Below, in pieces: positions 26,927 through 36,066 of a stretch of DNA of 64,000 nucleotides. The stretch spans positions 1-64,000 of the forward strand of contig JAIEPH010000005.1 in the NCBI GenBank assembly GCA_019749805.1. The letters run 5' to 3'. The position numbers were made by a program, and so were the translations under genes. The stretch comes from Mycobacteriaceae bacterium. GTDB taxonomy: Bacteria; Actinomycetota; Actinomycetes; Mycobacteriales; Mycobacteriaceae. The stretch's first letter is position 1; the number at the start of each line of letters is the position of its first letter. A model generated the notes under the pieces. That model did no database searches. It saw nothing but the letters and a program-made list of their open reading frames with translations, and was not told the origin of the DNA.

Positions 26927-29418
26927 GGTCGCTCATCGAGTATCTGCGGGGCCACGGCGAGCGTGTCGCGGTTCTCACCGATGCCGCGCAACTGACCTAC
27001 CTGGAGGTCGCGGACCGCGTCGCCGAAGCCGCCCAGGCACTCGACGGTCCGCGCCGACTTGTGCTTCTCGAAACGCGCAACGATATCTCGACGCTGGTCC
27101 ACTATCTCGGCGCCCTGGCGGCCAACCACGTCGTACTGCCCGTCGCTGAGCGACGCGACCACACCGCGATCGAAGAGACCTACCAGCCCGACATCGTCAT
27201 CGACGACAGCGGAATCCACGTCCACCACCACGACGAACGCCATATGCACGACGACCTCGCGCTGCTGATGTCGACGTCGGGCAGCACCGGCTCCCCGAAA
27301 CTCGTGCGACTCTCGCACACGAATCTCGTCGCCAATGCCTCGGTCATCGCCGAGTACCTCGACATTTGCGAAACCGACAGAGCCGCAACAACACTGCCGA
27401 TGTCATATTGCTATGGACTGTCGGTGATCCACAGCCATCTGCTCGCGGGCGCCGGCCTGATACTGACCGACCGCTCCGTGGTCGACGAGGAGTTCTGGCG
27501 GCTGTTCCGCCGGCACCGCGGAACGTCGTTTGCGGGCGTGCCGTACACGTTCGAACTGCTCGACAGCATCGGCTTCGGCGCCAAGGACCTGCCCGATCTG
27601 CGGTACGTCACCCAGGCCGGCGGAAGAATGCCACCCGAGCGGGTCCGCAGATTCGCCGAGCTCGCGCAGGATGCAGGCTTCGAGCTGTTCGTGATGTACG
27701 GAGCCACTGAGGCGACGGCCCGGATGTCCTATCTACGATCGGAACTCGCGTTGTCCCGGCCGAACACGATCGGCCGCCCGATCCGCGGCGGATCGTTCTC
27801 CATCGAACCACCGGACGGCTGGACCGGCGACGACGTCGGCGAGCTGGTCTACCGCGGCCCCAATGTGATGATGGGTTACGCGCACGGACCCACCGACCTG
27901 GAGCTCGGCAAGACGGTCGAGACGCTGCGCACCGGCGACATCGCCCGACGCTGCGCCGACGGGCTGTACGAGGTCGTCGGCCGCAACAGCCGATTCGTGA
28001 AAATGTATGGCCTGCGTATCGATCTGGCACAGATCGAGGCCGCACTGCGCGCACAGGGAATGCAGTCGTTCTGCGCCAGCGAGGACGATTCACTTGTGAT
28101 CGCCGTCGCCGGCAGGCACCAGGATCGCGAGGTCCAGCGAGCCGCGGCCGAGGCGGCCGGTGTGCCCGCGGGTGCCGTGCGTGCCGTCACCGTCGAGGAA
28201 CTGCCCCTGTTGCCCTCGGGCAAGCCCGACTACGAGACCGTGCGCCGATGGGCGCGCACGAGCGATCAGCCGCAGTCCACAGAGCTGCGTGGACTGTTCG
28301 CCGACGTGCTGCAAGTCGAGGCTCGCACGCTCGACCCGGACGCCAGCTTTGTCGACCTGGGCGGCAACTCGCTGTCCTACGTCACGATGACGGTGCGGCT
28401 CGAGCGGGCGATCGGCCAGCTGCCGTCGAATTGGCAGGACATGTCGATCCGACAGCTCGAAAGTATCTCGAAGCCGGCGCGACGCAGTTGGCTGGCGACC
28501 CTGGAGACCAGCGTCGCGCTGCGCGCCGCGGCGATCGTGCTGATCGTCGGGTCGCACGCCGAGCTGTTCAAGTTGTGGGGCGGCGCGCACATTCTGCTCG
28601 GCGTCGCCGGATACAACTTCGGCCGGTTCTGCCTCACCCCGGTGCCGCGTAACGACCGGGTGCGGCATCTCGGCAACACGATCGCGTGGATAGCGGTGCC
28701 GTCGATGTTGTGGGTGGTGATCGCGCTGCTGCTGACCGACCATTACACATGGACAAACCTGTTGCTGGCCAACAAGTTTCTCGGGCCGCACGACAGCATG
28801 ACAGCGGGCCGACTGTGGTTCGTCGAAGTGCTGGTGTGGATTCTCGTCGGGCTGGCACTGCTGTTGTGGCTGCCGCTGATGGATCGGCTCGAGCGGCGTC
28901 GACCCTTCACGATCGCCGTCGTCTTCCTGGTCATCGGCCTGGCGCTGCGGTACGACGTCCTCGGGATGAACCTCGGACGCGATGCGTGGTTCACGATGCT
29001 GGCGTTCTGGTTCTTCGCGATCGGCTGGGCGGCCGCGAAGGCTACGACGACGCTGCAGCGCGTTGCCGTGACTGTCGCCCTGATCGTCGCACTGCACGGA
29101 TATTTCGACAGCACCCTGCGTGAGGTCATGGTGATGGCCGGTCTCGCCCTGCTCATCTGGGTGCCGACGATCCGGTGTCCATCCGCGCTGACGGTGGGGG
29201 TCGGGGTCATTGCGGAGGCGTCGCTGTACACCTATCTGGTGCACTACCAGGTCTACGCTTTGTTCGACGGCCACCCCGCACTCGGCGTGCTCGCCTCGCT
29301 GACCGTCGGTGTGCTGCTGACGTTTGTCGTCACGGTGTTGCGTCGCTGGCTGCGTGGCCGGTTCAGTTCGCTGCGCTCGGATACGTCAACCCGAAGCAGC
29401 ACGGTCAGCCAGACCTGA
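26923..29418 (+). CDS. Adenylation-carrier-membrane acyltransferase fusion protein
   Basis: An 831-residue three-part protein. Residues about 1-430 are an AMP-forming ligase with MSTSGSTGSPKLV near 115, MYGATEATARMSY near 260, LRTGDIARR, and the catalytic Lys in LPSGKPDYETV near 430. Residues about 450-515 are an acyl carrier domain with the phosphopantetheine Ser near 482 in FVDLGGNSLSYV. Residues about 525-820 have roughly ten membrane helices and resemble acyltransferase family 3, with a possible catalytic His near 545 (VGSHAELF). Together they could activate an acid, hold it as a thioester and transfer it across or onto a membrane acceptor. It is translationally coupled to the iron transporter, implying iron-regulated lipid or chelator modification. 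Substrate unknown. Confidence 0.8.
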   Translation: MRSLIEYLRGHGERVAVLTDAAQLTYLEVADRVAEAAQALDGPRRLVLLETRNDISTLVHYLGALAANHVVLPVAERRDHTAIEETYQPDIVIDDSGIHVHHHDERHMHDDLALLMSTSGSTGSPKLVRLSHTNLVANASVIAEYLDICETDRAATTLPMSYCYGLSVIHSHLLAGAGLILTDRSVVDEEFWRLFRRHRGTSFAGVPYTFELLDSIGFGAKDLPDLRYVTQAGGRMPPERVRRFAELAQDAGFELFVMYGATEATARMSYLRSELALSRPNTIGRPIRGGSFSIEPPDGWTGDDVGELVYRGPNVMMGYAHGPTDLELGKTVETLRTGDIARRCADGLYEVVGRNSRFVKMYGLRIDLAQIEAALRAQGMQSFCASEDDSLVIAVAGRHQDREVQRAAAEAAGVPAGAVRAVTVEELPLLPSGKPDYETVRRWARTSDQPQSTELRGLFADVLQVEARTLDPDASFVDLGGNSLSYVTMTVRLERAIGQLPSNWQDMSIRQLESISKPARRSWLATLETSVALRAAAIVLIVGSHAELFKLWGGAHILLGVAGYNFGRFCLTPVPRNDRVRHLGNTIAWIAVPSMLWVVIALLLTDHYTWTNLLLANKFLGPHDSMTAGRLWFVEVLVWILVGLALLLWLPLMDRLERRRPFTIAVVFLVIGLALRYDVLGMNLGRDAWFTMLAFWFFAIGWAAAKATTTLQRVAVTVALIVALHGYFDSTLREVMVMAGLALLIWVPTIRCPSALTVGVGVIAEASLYTYLVHYQVYALFDGHPALGVLASLTVGVLLTFVVTVLRRWLRGRFSSLRSDTSTRSSTVSQT

Positions 29419-29465
29419 AATCTCTTCTGTCACTTTAACTTCAACTGTCACATTTTCGAACTGGT

Positions 29466-29491
29466 TTGTCGGTGGTCGAATGTATGTTCGA
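29466..29491 (+). promoter_or_regulatory. DNA-damage promoter: PafBC-type motif with overlapping LexA box
   Basis: TTGTCGGTG (29466-29474), eight bases and TATGTT (29483-29488) fit the RecA-NDp/PafBC motif TTGTCRGTG-N8-TANNNT exactly. TCGAATGTATGTTCGA (29476-29491) fits the mycobacterial SOS box TCGAAC-N4-GTTCGA at 11 of 12 positions and overlaps the -10 element. A start site 6-7 bases after the -10 would fall on the ATG at 29495, so the mRNA may be leaderless. Confidence 0.75.
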
Positions 29492-29494
29492 ATC

Positions 29495-30883
29495 ATGTTG
29501 GCGACTCGGGTTCAGGTGTTGATGGCCGCTCTGCGGTCCGCCCATGACGAGTTGGCCGCCTGTGATCTGGAATTGTTGACTCACCGCGAACTGCTCGACG
29601 TGCTGGATGGGTTGGAGGAGTTGACCTGTCAGCTGCCCGCACAATGGCACCGCGGGTTGGCGCGGTTGCAGACCGAAACCACCCCCAAGGAGCTGGGCGC
29701 CAAAAGCTGGAAAGACGTCTTGCGGATCCGGTGGCGTATCTCAGCGACCGAAGCCGGTAAGCGATTGGCCGAAGCGGCCGAGTTGGGGCCACGGCGCGCC
29801 CTGACCGGCCAACCGCTGGCCCCGGTGCTGGAGGCCACCGCAGCCGCCCAAGGCGCCGGACAGATCAACGCCGAACATGTGGACAAGATCCGCGACGCGA
29901 TGGGCCGCCTGCCCGGCTGGGTCGACGCACCGACCCGCGAGCAGATCGAAACCGACCTGGTGCGCATCGCAGCAGGTGTCGGACCCACCGAGTTGAAAAA
30001 AGCCGCCGACAGAATGCTGTTCCTGCTCGATCAGGACGGCCCCGCACCTGATGACACCGAAAGGCAGCGCAAACGCGGCGTGCAGCTGGGCAAGCAGGGA
30101 CGCGATGCGATGAGCGCCCTGACCGGAAACCTGACCCCCGAAGCCCGAGCGGTCTGGGAGGCGATCTTCGCCAAATTCGCCGCGCCGGGGATGTGCAATC
30201 CCGACGACGAGAACCCCTGCATCTCAGGCACCCCCTCACAAGAGCAGATCGACAACGATCAGCGCACCCTGGCCCAGCGCCAACACGACGCGCTGGTCGC
30301 CATCGGGCGAATCGCCCTGATGAGTGGTCACCTCGGCCAGCTCAACGGACTGCCGGTCTCGATCATCGTCCGCACCACCCTGCAAGACCTCGAATCCCGC
30401 GCCGGGGTTGGTGTCACCGGTGGTGGCACGGTGCTGCCGATCCGCGACGTGATCCGCCTGGCCGCTCACGCCAACCATTACCTGGCGGTGTTCGACAAGG
30501 CCACCGGGTCGGCGCTGGATCTGTTCCGTGCCCGCCGGGTGGCCTCCCCGGCGCAGCGGATCATGCTCATCGCGCGCGATGGGGGCTGCACCAAACCCGG
30601 CTGCACCGTTCCCGCCTACGGCAGCCAAGTCCACCACGCGGCCTGCGACTGGGCTGATGACGGACAGACCAACATCGACGACCTCGCCCTGGCCTGCGGC
30701 CCGGACAATCGCATGGTCGGACCCGACGGCTGGACCACCCGCATCAACGCCGTCAACGACGTCGAATGGCACCCACCACCCGGACTCGACACCGGCCAAG
30801 CGCGGGTGAACCACTACCACCGCCCCGAAACCCTCCTCCGCCCACCAGACGAGCCGAGCGGAAACCCGGAGCGCGGACCCTAG
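29495..30883 (+). CDS. 13E12-repeat (DUF222) family HNH endonuclease-like protein
   Basis: A 462-residue member of the REP13E12 family. A helical DUF222 domain covers about 1-330. The C-terminal HNH nuclease-like domain begins at ARDGGCTKPGC near 365 and continues with SQVHHAACDWADDGQTNIDDLALACGPDNR split over 380-410; the zinc cysteines and HH pair are present. Family members are DNA-damage inducible and some serve as prophage integration sites, as I recall. Start choice: ATG 29480 lies inside the SOS box, so ATG 29495, just after it, is preferred. It ends 3 bp before the convergent thioesterase gene. Confidence 0.85.
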   Translation: MLATRVQVLMAALRSAHDELAACDLELLTHRELLDVLDGLEELTCQLPAQWHRGLARLQTETTPKELGAKSWKDVLRIRWRISATEAGKRLAEAAELGPRRALTGQPLAPVLEATAAAQGAGQINAEHVDKIRDAMGRLPGWVDAPTREQIETDLVRIAAGVGPTELKKAADRMLFLLDQDGPAPDDTERQRKRGVQLGKQGRDAMSALTGNLTPEARAVWEAIFAKFAAPGMCNPDDENPCISGTPSQEQIDNDQRTLAQRQHDALVAIGRIALMSGHLGQLNGLPVSIIVRTTLQDLESRAGVGVTGGGTVLPIRDVIRLAAHANHYLAVFDKATGSALDLFRARRVASPAQRIMLIARDGGCTKPGCTVPAYGSQVHHAACDWADDGQTNIDDLALACGPDNRMVGPDGWTTRINAVNDVEWHPPPGLDTGQARVNHYHRPETLLRPPDEPSGNPERGP

Positions 30884-30886
30884 GGG

Positions 30887-31690
30887 TCAATCCCGTTCGG
30901 CGATAAGGCCTTCCTGTGCCAGCGTCGCCGCGATGACCCCATCGGCGCGGATCAGGCTGCCGGTCACGACGCCGCGTCCCCGCGCGGCGGCGGGCGAGCG
31001 TGTCTCCAACAGGTTCCACTCGTCGGCGCGCACCGGTCGGTGAAACCAGATCGACGAGTCGGTGGTGCCGCTGCGGTGCGTACGCGCTTTCATCGAATGT
31101 CCGTGCACCTGCAGAGCCGGATCGATCATGTACACGTCGGTGACGTACACCCCGACCAAGGTATGCACTACTGGATCGTCGGGCACCGCGGCCGTTGTCC
31201 GCCAACAGAATCGGCGCACGAAATCTCCACCGGTGCCCTCATCGGAGATCCTGATGTCGAGTTCGTCCAACGGCATCGACGGCGCCGGCCCCGCTGGACC
31301 GCTCTGCGCGAGAGAGTCGGGGTCGTGCGACATCGAGGACCGTGTGCCGTGTTCAGGACCGGGCAACTCGATAGCGAACGACACCGTGGCCGTCGTCAAC
31401 AGCCGACCGTTCTGTCGGGCATCGACACGACGCGCGGCCGCGGTCCGCCCGTCGAAAACCCTTGTCACCGTGTACTCGACGGGATCGCCGGCTTCGCCGC
31501 CGCGCAGGAATTGCAAATGCATGTTGGTCGGCGACCGGTCCGTGTCGACGGTCCGCCAGGCCGCGGCGAGGCTCTGTGCCATGAACTGGCCGCCGTAGGA
31601 ACGCTTTCCCTCCGGGCCGCTGGCCGGGCCGACCCAAGTGTCCTCGCTGTCACCCTGCTTCAGATCGAACAGCCCCAGCAGCGTGCTCAT
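30887..31690 (-). CDS. Acyl-CoA thioesterase, TesB-like double-hotdog
   Basis: A 267-residue thioesterase II-type protein. The N-terminal hotdog has SYGGQFMAQSLAAAWRTV near residues 31-48 and NMHLQFLRGG; the C-terminal hotdog has HGHSMKARTHRSGTTDSSIWFHRP near 195-218. Such enzymes hydrolyse medium or long acyl-CoAs. Its ATG overlaps the stop of the CoA-transferase gene by 4 bp, so the two are coupled, probably in acyl-CoA turnover. Confidence 0.85.
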   Translation of the reverse strand: MSTLLGLFDLKQGDSEDTWVGPASGPEGKRSYGGQFMAQSLAAAWRTVDTDRSPTNMHLQFLRGGEAGDPVEYTVTRVFDGRTAAARRVDARQNGRLLTTATVSFAIELPGPEHGTRSSMSHDPDSLAQSGPAGPAPSMPLDELDIRISDEGTGGDFVRRFCWRTTAAVPDDPVVHTLVGVYVTDVYMIDPALQVHGHSMKARTHRSGTTDSSIWFHRPVRADEWNLLETRSPAAARGRGVVTGSLIRADGVIAATLAQEGLIAERD

Positions 31691-32886
31691 TTCACCGTCC
31701 CCGCATCAGTCAGGCGCGTGATGTCGTCCGCACTCATTCCCAACCACTCCGCGAGCACTTCCGCGGTGTCGTCACCAAGCGCCGGGGCGACGGCAGCGGC
31801 CGGGTAGACGCCGCCGATCGCCATCGGCAACCCCGGCGCCAAATACTCGCCGATGCGAGGCTGGTCGAGCGGGGTGAACATCGGATTCGCGGTCACCCGC
31901 TCGCCGCGCGCCGCTTCGTCGAACGTTTGGTACCGGTCCCATAACACGGACGTCCTCGACAGGGCGTCGGTGACCTCCTGCGCGGTGTGCTGCGAAAACC
32001 ATTCGCTGAAGAGCCCGAACAGCGCGCCGCGGTGTTCGTACCGCTGTCCCTCGTCGGCGAAGTCCGCTCCCAATGATTCTGCCAGCGCGGCAACGGCTTT
32101 CGTCGTCCCGGTCAGCTCGGTCAGATCGCGAAAATGCCTGCCGGTCAGGGCGACGATCATGAACGACGCGCCGTCGGCGCTGGTGAAGTCCTGGCCGTAT
32201 TGGCCGTACACCGAGTTGCCGATCCGCTGGCGGGCGGTGCCGTTGATCATGACCTCGGTGAGAAACCCCAGGTTGCCCGCCGTCGCCAGGGCGACGTTCT
32301 CCAACGGAATGCTGATCCGCTGGCCCTGTCCGGTGGCGTCGCGGTGGCGCAGCGCGGTAACGACGGCAAGCGCGGTGTAGAGCCCGCAGCTGACGTCCCA
32401 TGCGGGCAGGACATGGTTGACCGGAGTGGCGAGCTCGGCAGGACCGGTCACCATCGGAAATCCGATCGCGGCATTCACGGTGTAATCGACGCCCGTGCCG
32501 CCGTCCGCGCGCCCTGACACCTCGAGATGAATCAAATCAGGCCGCAGCCCCGTCAGGGTCTCATAGGAATGCCATTGCCGCCCAGCAACATTGGTGATCA
32601 GCACACCACTGTCCGCGATCAGCCGCTGCACCAGCTCCTGCCCGTCGGCCGAACGCATATCGGCGGCGACCGAACGCTTGCCCTTGTTGAGCCCCGCCCA
32701 GTAGATGCTCTCGCCGTCGTCGGTGAGCGGCCAGCGCCGGTAGTCCGCCGCTCCCCCGAGCGGGTCGACGCGGATCACCTCGGCGCCCAGTTGGGCCAGC
32801 GTCATCCCAGCCAACGGCACCGCGACGAAGCTCGAGATCTCGATGATGCGCACGCCGGCCAGCGGCCGGATGGGGTCCGAACTCAC
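31687..32886 (-). CDS. Family III CoA-transferase (CaiB/BaiF)
   Basis: A 399-residue protein with the family opening PLAGVRIIEISSFVAVPLAGM and LAQLGAEVIRVDPLGGAADYRR. The candidate catalytic Asp is in GVDYTVNAAIG near residue 135. C-terminal EYLAPGLPMAIGGVYPAAAVAPALGDD fits the group. It exchanges CoA between carboxylic acids; substrates unknown. It lies 32 bp downstream of the E1 gene and overlaps the thioesterase gene, suggesting one operon for a CoA-linked degradative route. Confidence 0.88.
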   Translation of the reverse strand: MSSDPIRPLAGVRIIEISSFVAVPLAGMTLAQLGAEVIRVDPLGGAADYRRWPLTDDGESIYWAGLNKGKRSVAADMRSADGQELVQRLIADSGVLITNVAGRQWHSYETLTGLRPDLIHLEVSGRADGGTGVDYTVNAAIGFPMVTGPAELATPVNHVLPAWDVSCGLYTALAVVTALRHRDATGQGQRISIPLENVALATAGNLGFLTEVMINGTARQRIGNSVYGQYGQDFTSADGASFMIVALTGRHFRDLTELTGTTKAVAALAESLGADFADEGQRYEHRGALFGLFSEWFSQHTAQEVTDALSRTSVLWDRYQTFDEAARGERVTANPMFTPLDQPRIGEYLAPGLPMAIGGVYPAAAVAPALGDDTAEVLAEWLGMSADDITRLTDAGTVK

Positions 32887-32918
32887 CCGGTCAAGCTATC
32901 AAGCGTCCAATCCATGCC

Positions 32919-35096
32919 TCAGGAGCGCGCGAGTTTGATCGCGGCTGCCTCGATGGTGTCCTCCGACAGCAGGACGTGCAGAGCCGCGTCGCCGAGGGGG
33001 ATGAAGCTGTCGTTGCTGGCGACGCGGTCGAGCCGGCCCGCGAAACCGTGCTTCACCAACGTCGCGAGCACACCCTCGCCGACCCCTCCGGTCTCGCGGG
33101 TTTCGTCCACGATCAACACTCGTCCGGTGGCGTCGGCCTCGCGCAGCATGTCATCCACAGGCAGCGGCGCCAACCATCTGAGGTCGACGACACGGGTGTC
33201 GATACCGACCGCCGCGAGCCCGCGCGCAACCCGCAGGCTCATTCGCAGTCCGTTGCCGAAGGTCAGCATCGTCAGATCCCTGCCCTCGCCGTACGTCCGT
33301 GCCCGACCGACTGCCACGCCGGACTCCGGGTAACACGCGAGCCAGCCGTCATCGTTGTCCTCGTGGAGATCTCGCGTGTGGTACAGCGCGATGGGCTCGA
33401 GGAACAGGCACACAGCGCCCGCTTGGGCCGCCGCAGCAGCGCACGTGTGCAACATCGCCGCGGCGTCATCCGGACGCGCGGGCGACGCGATGACGACACC
33501 CGGGATGTCACGCATCGCGGCGATCGAGTTGTCGTTGTGAAAGTGCCCGCCGAAACCCTTCTGGTAGCCGTAGGCGGCGACCCGCACGACCATCGGATTG
33601 CGGTACTGGCGGTTGGAGAAGAACTGCAAAGTCGCCGCCTCGCCGCGAATCTGATCGGCGGCGTTGTGAAAGTAAGCGAGGTACTGGATTTCAGGAATCG
33701 GCAGCAGGCCCGAGACGCCGGCCCCGAGCGCGAGACCGAGGATGGCCTGCTCGTCGAGCAGCGTGTCGAATACGCGGGCCGAACTGGTCGCCGCCAGCAG
33801 CCCGCGTGTGACGCCGTACACCCCACCCTTCCGGGCGACGTCCTCGCCGAAGATCATCGCCTCCGGGTAGCGGTCCAGAATGTCGTGCAGCGCACGGTTG
33901 ATCGCCGTCGCCACCGTCATCGGCGCATCCGTCTCGCCGGACTTGACCGAGGCGACCAGCGATACGGGGACGGCGGCGCGGATGTCCTCGCTCGCGGTGC
34001 TCAGCGGCTCCATCACCGCATGCGCACTGTCGAGTTGCGCAAGCTCGCTGATCTGGTCGGCGAGTTCGATGACGTTGGCGCGCTTGGCCTCGTAACGGTC
34101 GAGCGCCTCCGCAGGTGTCAGCACGCCGGTGTCGATCAACAGTTTCGCGATGCACAGCACCGGGTCCCGGGCGTAGTCCGCGGTGATGTCCTCGGGACGC
34201 CGATATGCCGGCTCGTAATCCGAGCCGGCGTGACCCATCAACCGCACCGTACGCAGATGCAGGAACGCCGGTCGCCGCCGATTCCGCACCCAGTCTGCGG
34301 CCGCGGTCGCCGCGTCGAAGGTCGCCGAGAGATCCGAGCCGTCCGCGGTGAAGTACGCCAAGTCGTCACGGCGGCCGTACGTCCGCTCGATCCAGCCGCG
34401 CGGCGTCTGCACGCTGATGCCGATTCCGTTGTCCTCGCAGACGAACAGCAACGGCATCGGCACACCTTGATACGCGGAGTGCAGTGCCGTGTTGATCGCC
34501 CCGACCGCGGTCGAGTGGTTCACCGACGCGTCGCCGAAGCTGCACACTGCGACCGCGTCATCGGGCCACGCGCACGACACTCCGAGCTTCTTGGCCCGCG
34601 CGATCGAGAACGCCACGCCCACCGCGCGCGGTAGGTGCGATGCAATGGTCGATGTCTGCGGAATGATGTGCAGGTCGTAGCGGCCGAACACCTTGTGCCG
34701 CCCGCCTGCGATCGGCTCGTCGGTGGCCGCGACACAGCCGAGCAGCACATCGCGCAGCGCCTCACGACCCTCGACCAGAGCGGCACGAGCCAGATAGAAA
34801 GCGCCGGACCGATAGTGCAGCAACGCAGGATCGGTTGGCCGAAGCGCGGCTGCCACCGCGCAATTGCTCTCATGGCCTGATGAACCGATGGTGTAGTAGC
34901 CCTTGCCCCGCGACCTCAAATAGCGCGCGGCCAAGTCGAGATGGCGGCTGCCCAACGCGATGTCGAACAGCGTCAAACAGACGCGCGCCGACAGCGCCGA
35001 ACCGCCCCGGATGGGTTCGTCATCCGCGGGTCGCCGCTCGGTCGCGGCCATCGCCGAGATCGTCGCGGTGAAGTAATCATCGATGGGTTCTGCCAC
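32919..35096 (-). CDS. Fused alpha-beta 2-oxoacid dehydrogenase E1 component
   Basis: A 725-residue thiamine-diphosphate enzyme. Residues about 40-370 match E1-alpha: HESNCAVAAALRPTD, then the ThDP motif starting GDASVNHSTAVGA and ending CEDNGIGIS. Residues about 390-720 match E1-beta: TVATAINRALHD, FGEDVARKGGVYGVT, and the C-terminal VVDLRWLAPLPVDDML with VDETRETGGVGEGV. Alpha and beta are usually separate chains. It decarboxylates a 2-oxoacid and acylates an E2 lipoyl domain; no E2 or E3 gene is in this window, so partners must be elsewhere. It follows the ureohydrolase-like gene by 12 bp. Confidence 0.88.
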   Translation of the reverse strand: MAEPIDDYFTATISAMAATERRPADDEPIRGGSALSARVCLTLFDIALGSRHLDLAARYLRSRGKGYYTIGSSGHESNCAVAAALRPTDPALLHYRSGAFYLARAALVEGREALRDVLLGCVAATDEPIAGGRHKVFGRYDLHIIPQTSTIASHLPRAVGVAFSIARAKKLGVSCAWPDDAVAVCSFGDASVNHSTAVGAINTALHSAYQGVPMPLLFVCEDNGIGISVQTPRGWIERTYGRRDDLAYFTADGSDLSATFDAATAAADWVRNRRRPAFLHLRTVRLMGHAGSDYEPAYRRPEDITADYARDPVLCIAKLLIDTGVLTPAEALDRYEAKRANVIELADQISELAQLDSAHAVMEPLSTASEDIRAAVPVSLVASVKSGETDAPMTVATAINRALHDILDRYPEAMIFGEDVARKGGVYGVTRGLLAATSSARVFDTLLDEQAILGLALGAGVSGLLPIPEIQYLAYFHNAADQIRGEAATLQFFSNRQYRNPMVVRVAAYGYQKGFGGHFHNDNSIAAMRDIPGVVIASPARPDDAAAMLHTCAAAAAQAGAVCLFLEPIALYHTRDLHEDNDDGWLACYPESGVAVGRARTYGEGRDLTMLTFGNGLRMSLRVARGLAAVGIDTRVVDLRWLAPLPVDDMLREADATGRVLIVDETRETGGVGEGVLATLVKHGFAGRLDRVASNDSFIPLGDAALHVLLSEDTIEAAAIKLARS

Positions 35097-35108
35097 GAAG
35101 CTCCTGCG

Positions 35109-36026
35109 CTAGGGACTCAATGTCGTGCGAGCCAATGCGTTTCGAACGAACTGAACGATCTTCGCCGCGTCGGTTCGGTCGTGGTCCTGATCCGGATCGT
35201 AGATTGCCAAACTGGCGCCCACGCAGTGCGCCCGCGACCCGAACAGCGAGACGACCAGATCGGTGAGTTGATCCCAGGTGAGGCCGCCGGGTTCGTCCGC
35301 GACATCGGGTAATCCCTGCGCGGGAAACTCGACGGGGTCGAGCACGTCCAGATCGATGTGCAGCCACCACCTGTCGACGTGAGCGGCGAGTTCGGTCATC
35401 GCGGCGCGTCCCGCACCCGCCGGATCGTCAGCCACCTCCGCGAGCGGGGCAAGCCACACGCCGCTGTCCGCGAGGGTGCCGACATTGAATCGCCGCCTCC
35501 ACGCATCGTCCCGGGGGCCGAGCACGATCAGTTGTTCGGGCCGCAGTGCCGGCAGTCGATCGCCCAGATCGCCGGCGAGCAGCCGTCCGGTCAAGCCCAG
35601 CAACAGGCCGATCTCGGTATTGGCCGCCTCCCCGTCCTCCGATACGTCGAGCGGCATTGTGTCCTCGTGCCCGTCGACGAATATCAGCCCGACATCGCCG
35701 ACATGATCACGCAAACCGGTCACGATGCCGAACAGTGACGAACAATCGCCGCCGTAGACGACGGGGAAACGACCTGCCACCACCGCCTCCCCGACACGGA
35801 TGTTCAGCGCGTCGGTCATGGCGAGCAGCGCGGTTTCGTTGATCAATCCGGTCGACGCGCCGCGTCCTCGATCCGGCTCGGGCAACTCCAGATCGCGGGT
35901 CCTGACGTGGTGGTGGTCGAAGGCATCGGCCAGCCCGGCGTCGTGCAGCACGCGGGCGGCGCTCGCTTGGTTCCCGGGACGGCCGTAGCCGTCGAAGGGC
36001 ACCCCGATCAGTTCGATGTCGGCCAT
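35109..36026 (-). CDS. Arginase/ureohydrolase-fold protein with altered metal site
   Basis: A 305-residue ureohydrolase-fold protein. FVDGHEDTMP (near residue 115) and LHIDLDVLDP (near 225) keep Asp/His metal ligands. The first motif reads GGDCSS instead of GGDHS, replacing a conserved manganese-binding His by Cys. It may bind one metal, use another metal, or not be a urea-forming enzyme. ATG 36026 is chosen over GTG 36035 because GAGGGG is well spaced before it. It is between HAD and E1 genes on the same strand. Distinct from the canonical paralogue at 8754-9731. Confidence 0.75.
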   Translation of the reverse strand: MADIELIGVPFDGYGRPGNQASAARVLHDAGLADAFDHHHVRTRDLELPEPDRGRGASTGLINETALLAMTDALNIRVGEAVVAGRFPVVYGGDCSSLFGIVTGLRDHVGDVGLIFVDGHEDTMPLDVSEDGEAANTEIGLLLGLTGRLLAGDLGDRLPALRPEQLIVLGPRDDAWRRRFNVGTLADSGVWLAPLAEVADDPAGAGRAAMTELAAHVDRWWLHIDLDVLDPVEFPAQGLPDVADEPGGLTWDQLTDLVVSLFGSRAHCVGASLAIYDPDQDHDRTDAAKIVQFVRNALARTTLSP

Positions 36027-36066
36027 CGGTGACACCCCTCGGTGATCAGCGCGCTGTCTACGAAAA

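Noticed and set aside
32976..34634. 552-codon plus-strand open frame opposite the E1 gene
   Set aside because: It mirrors the codons of a clear thiamine-diphosphate enzyme and is Arg/Val/Glu-rich without motifs.
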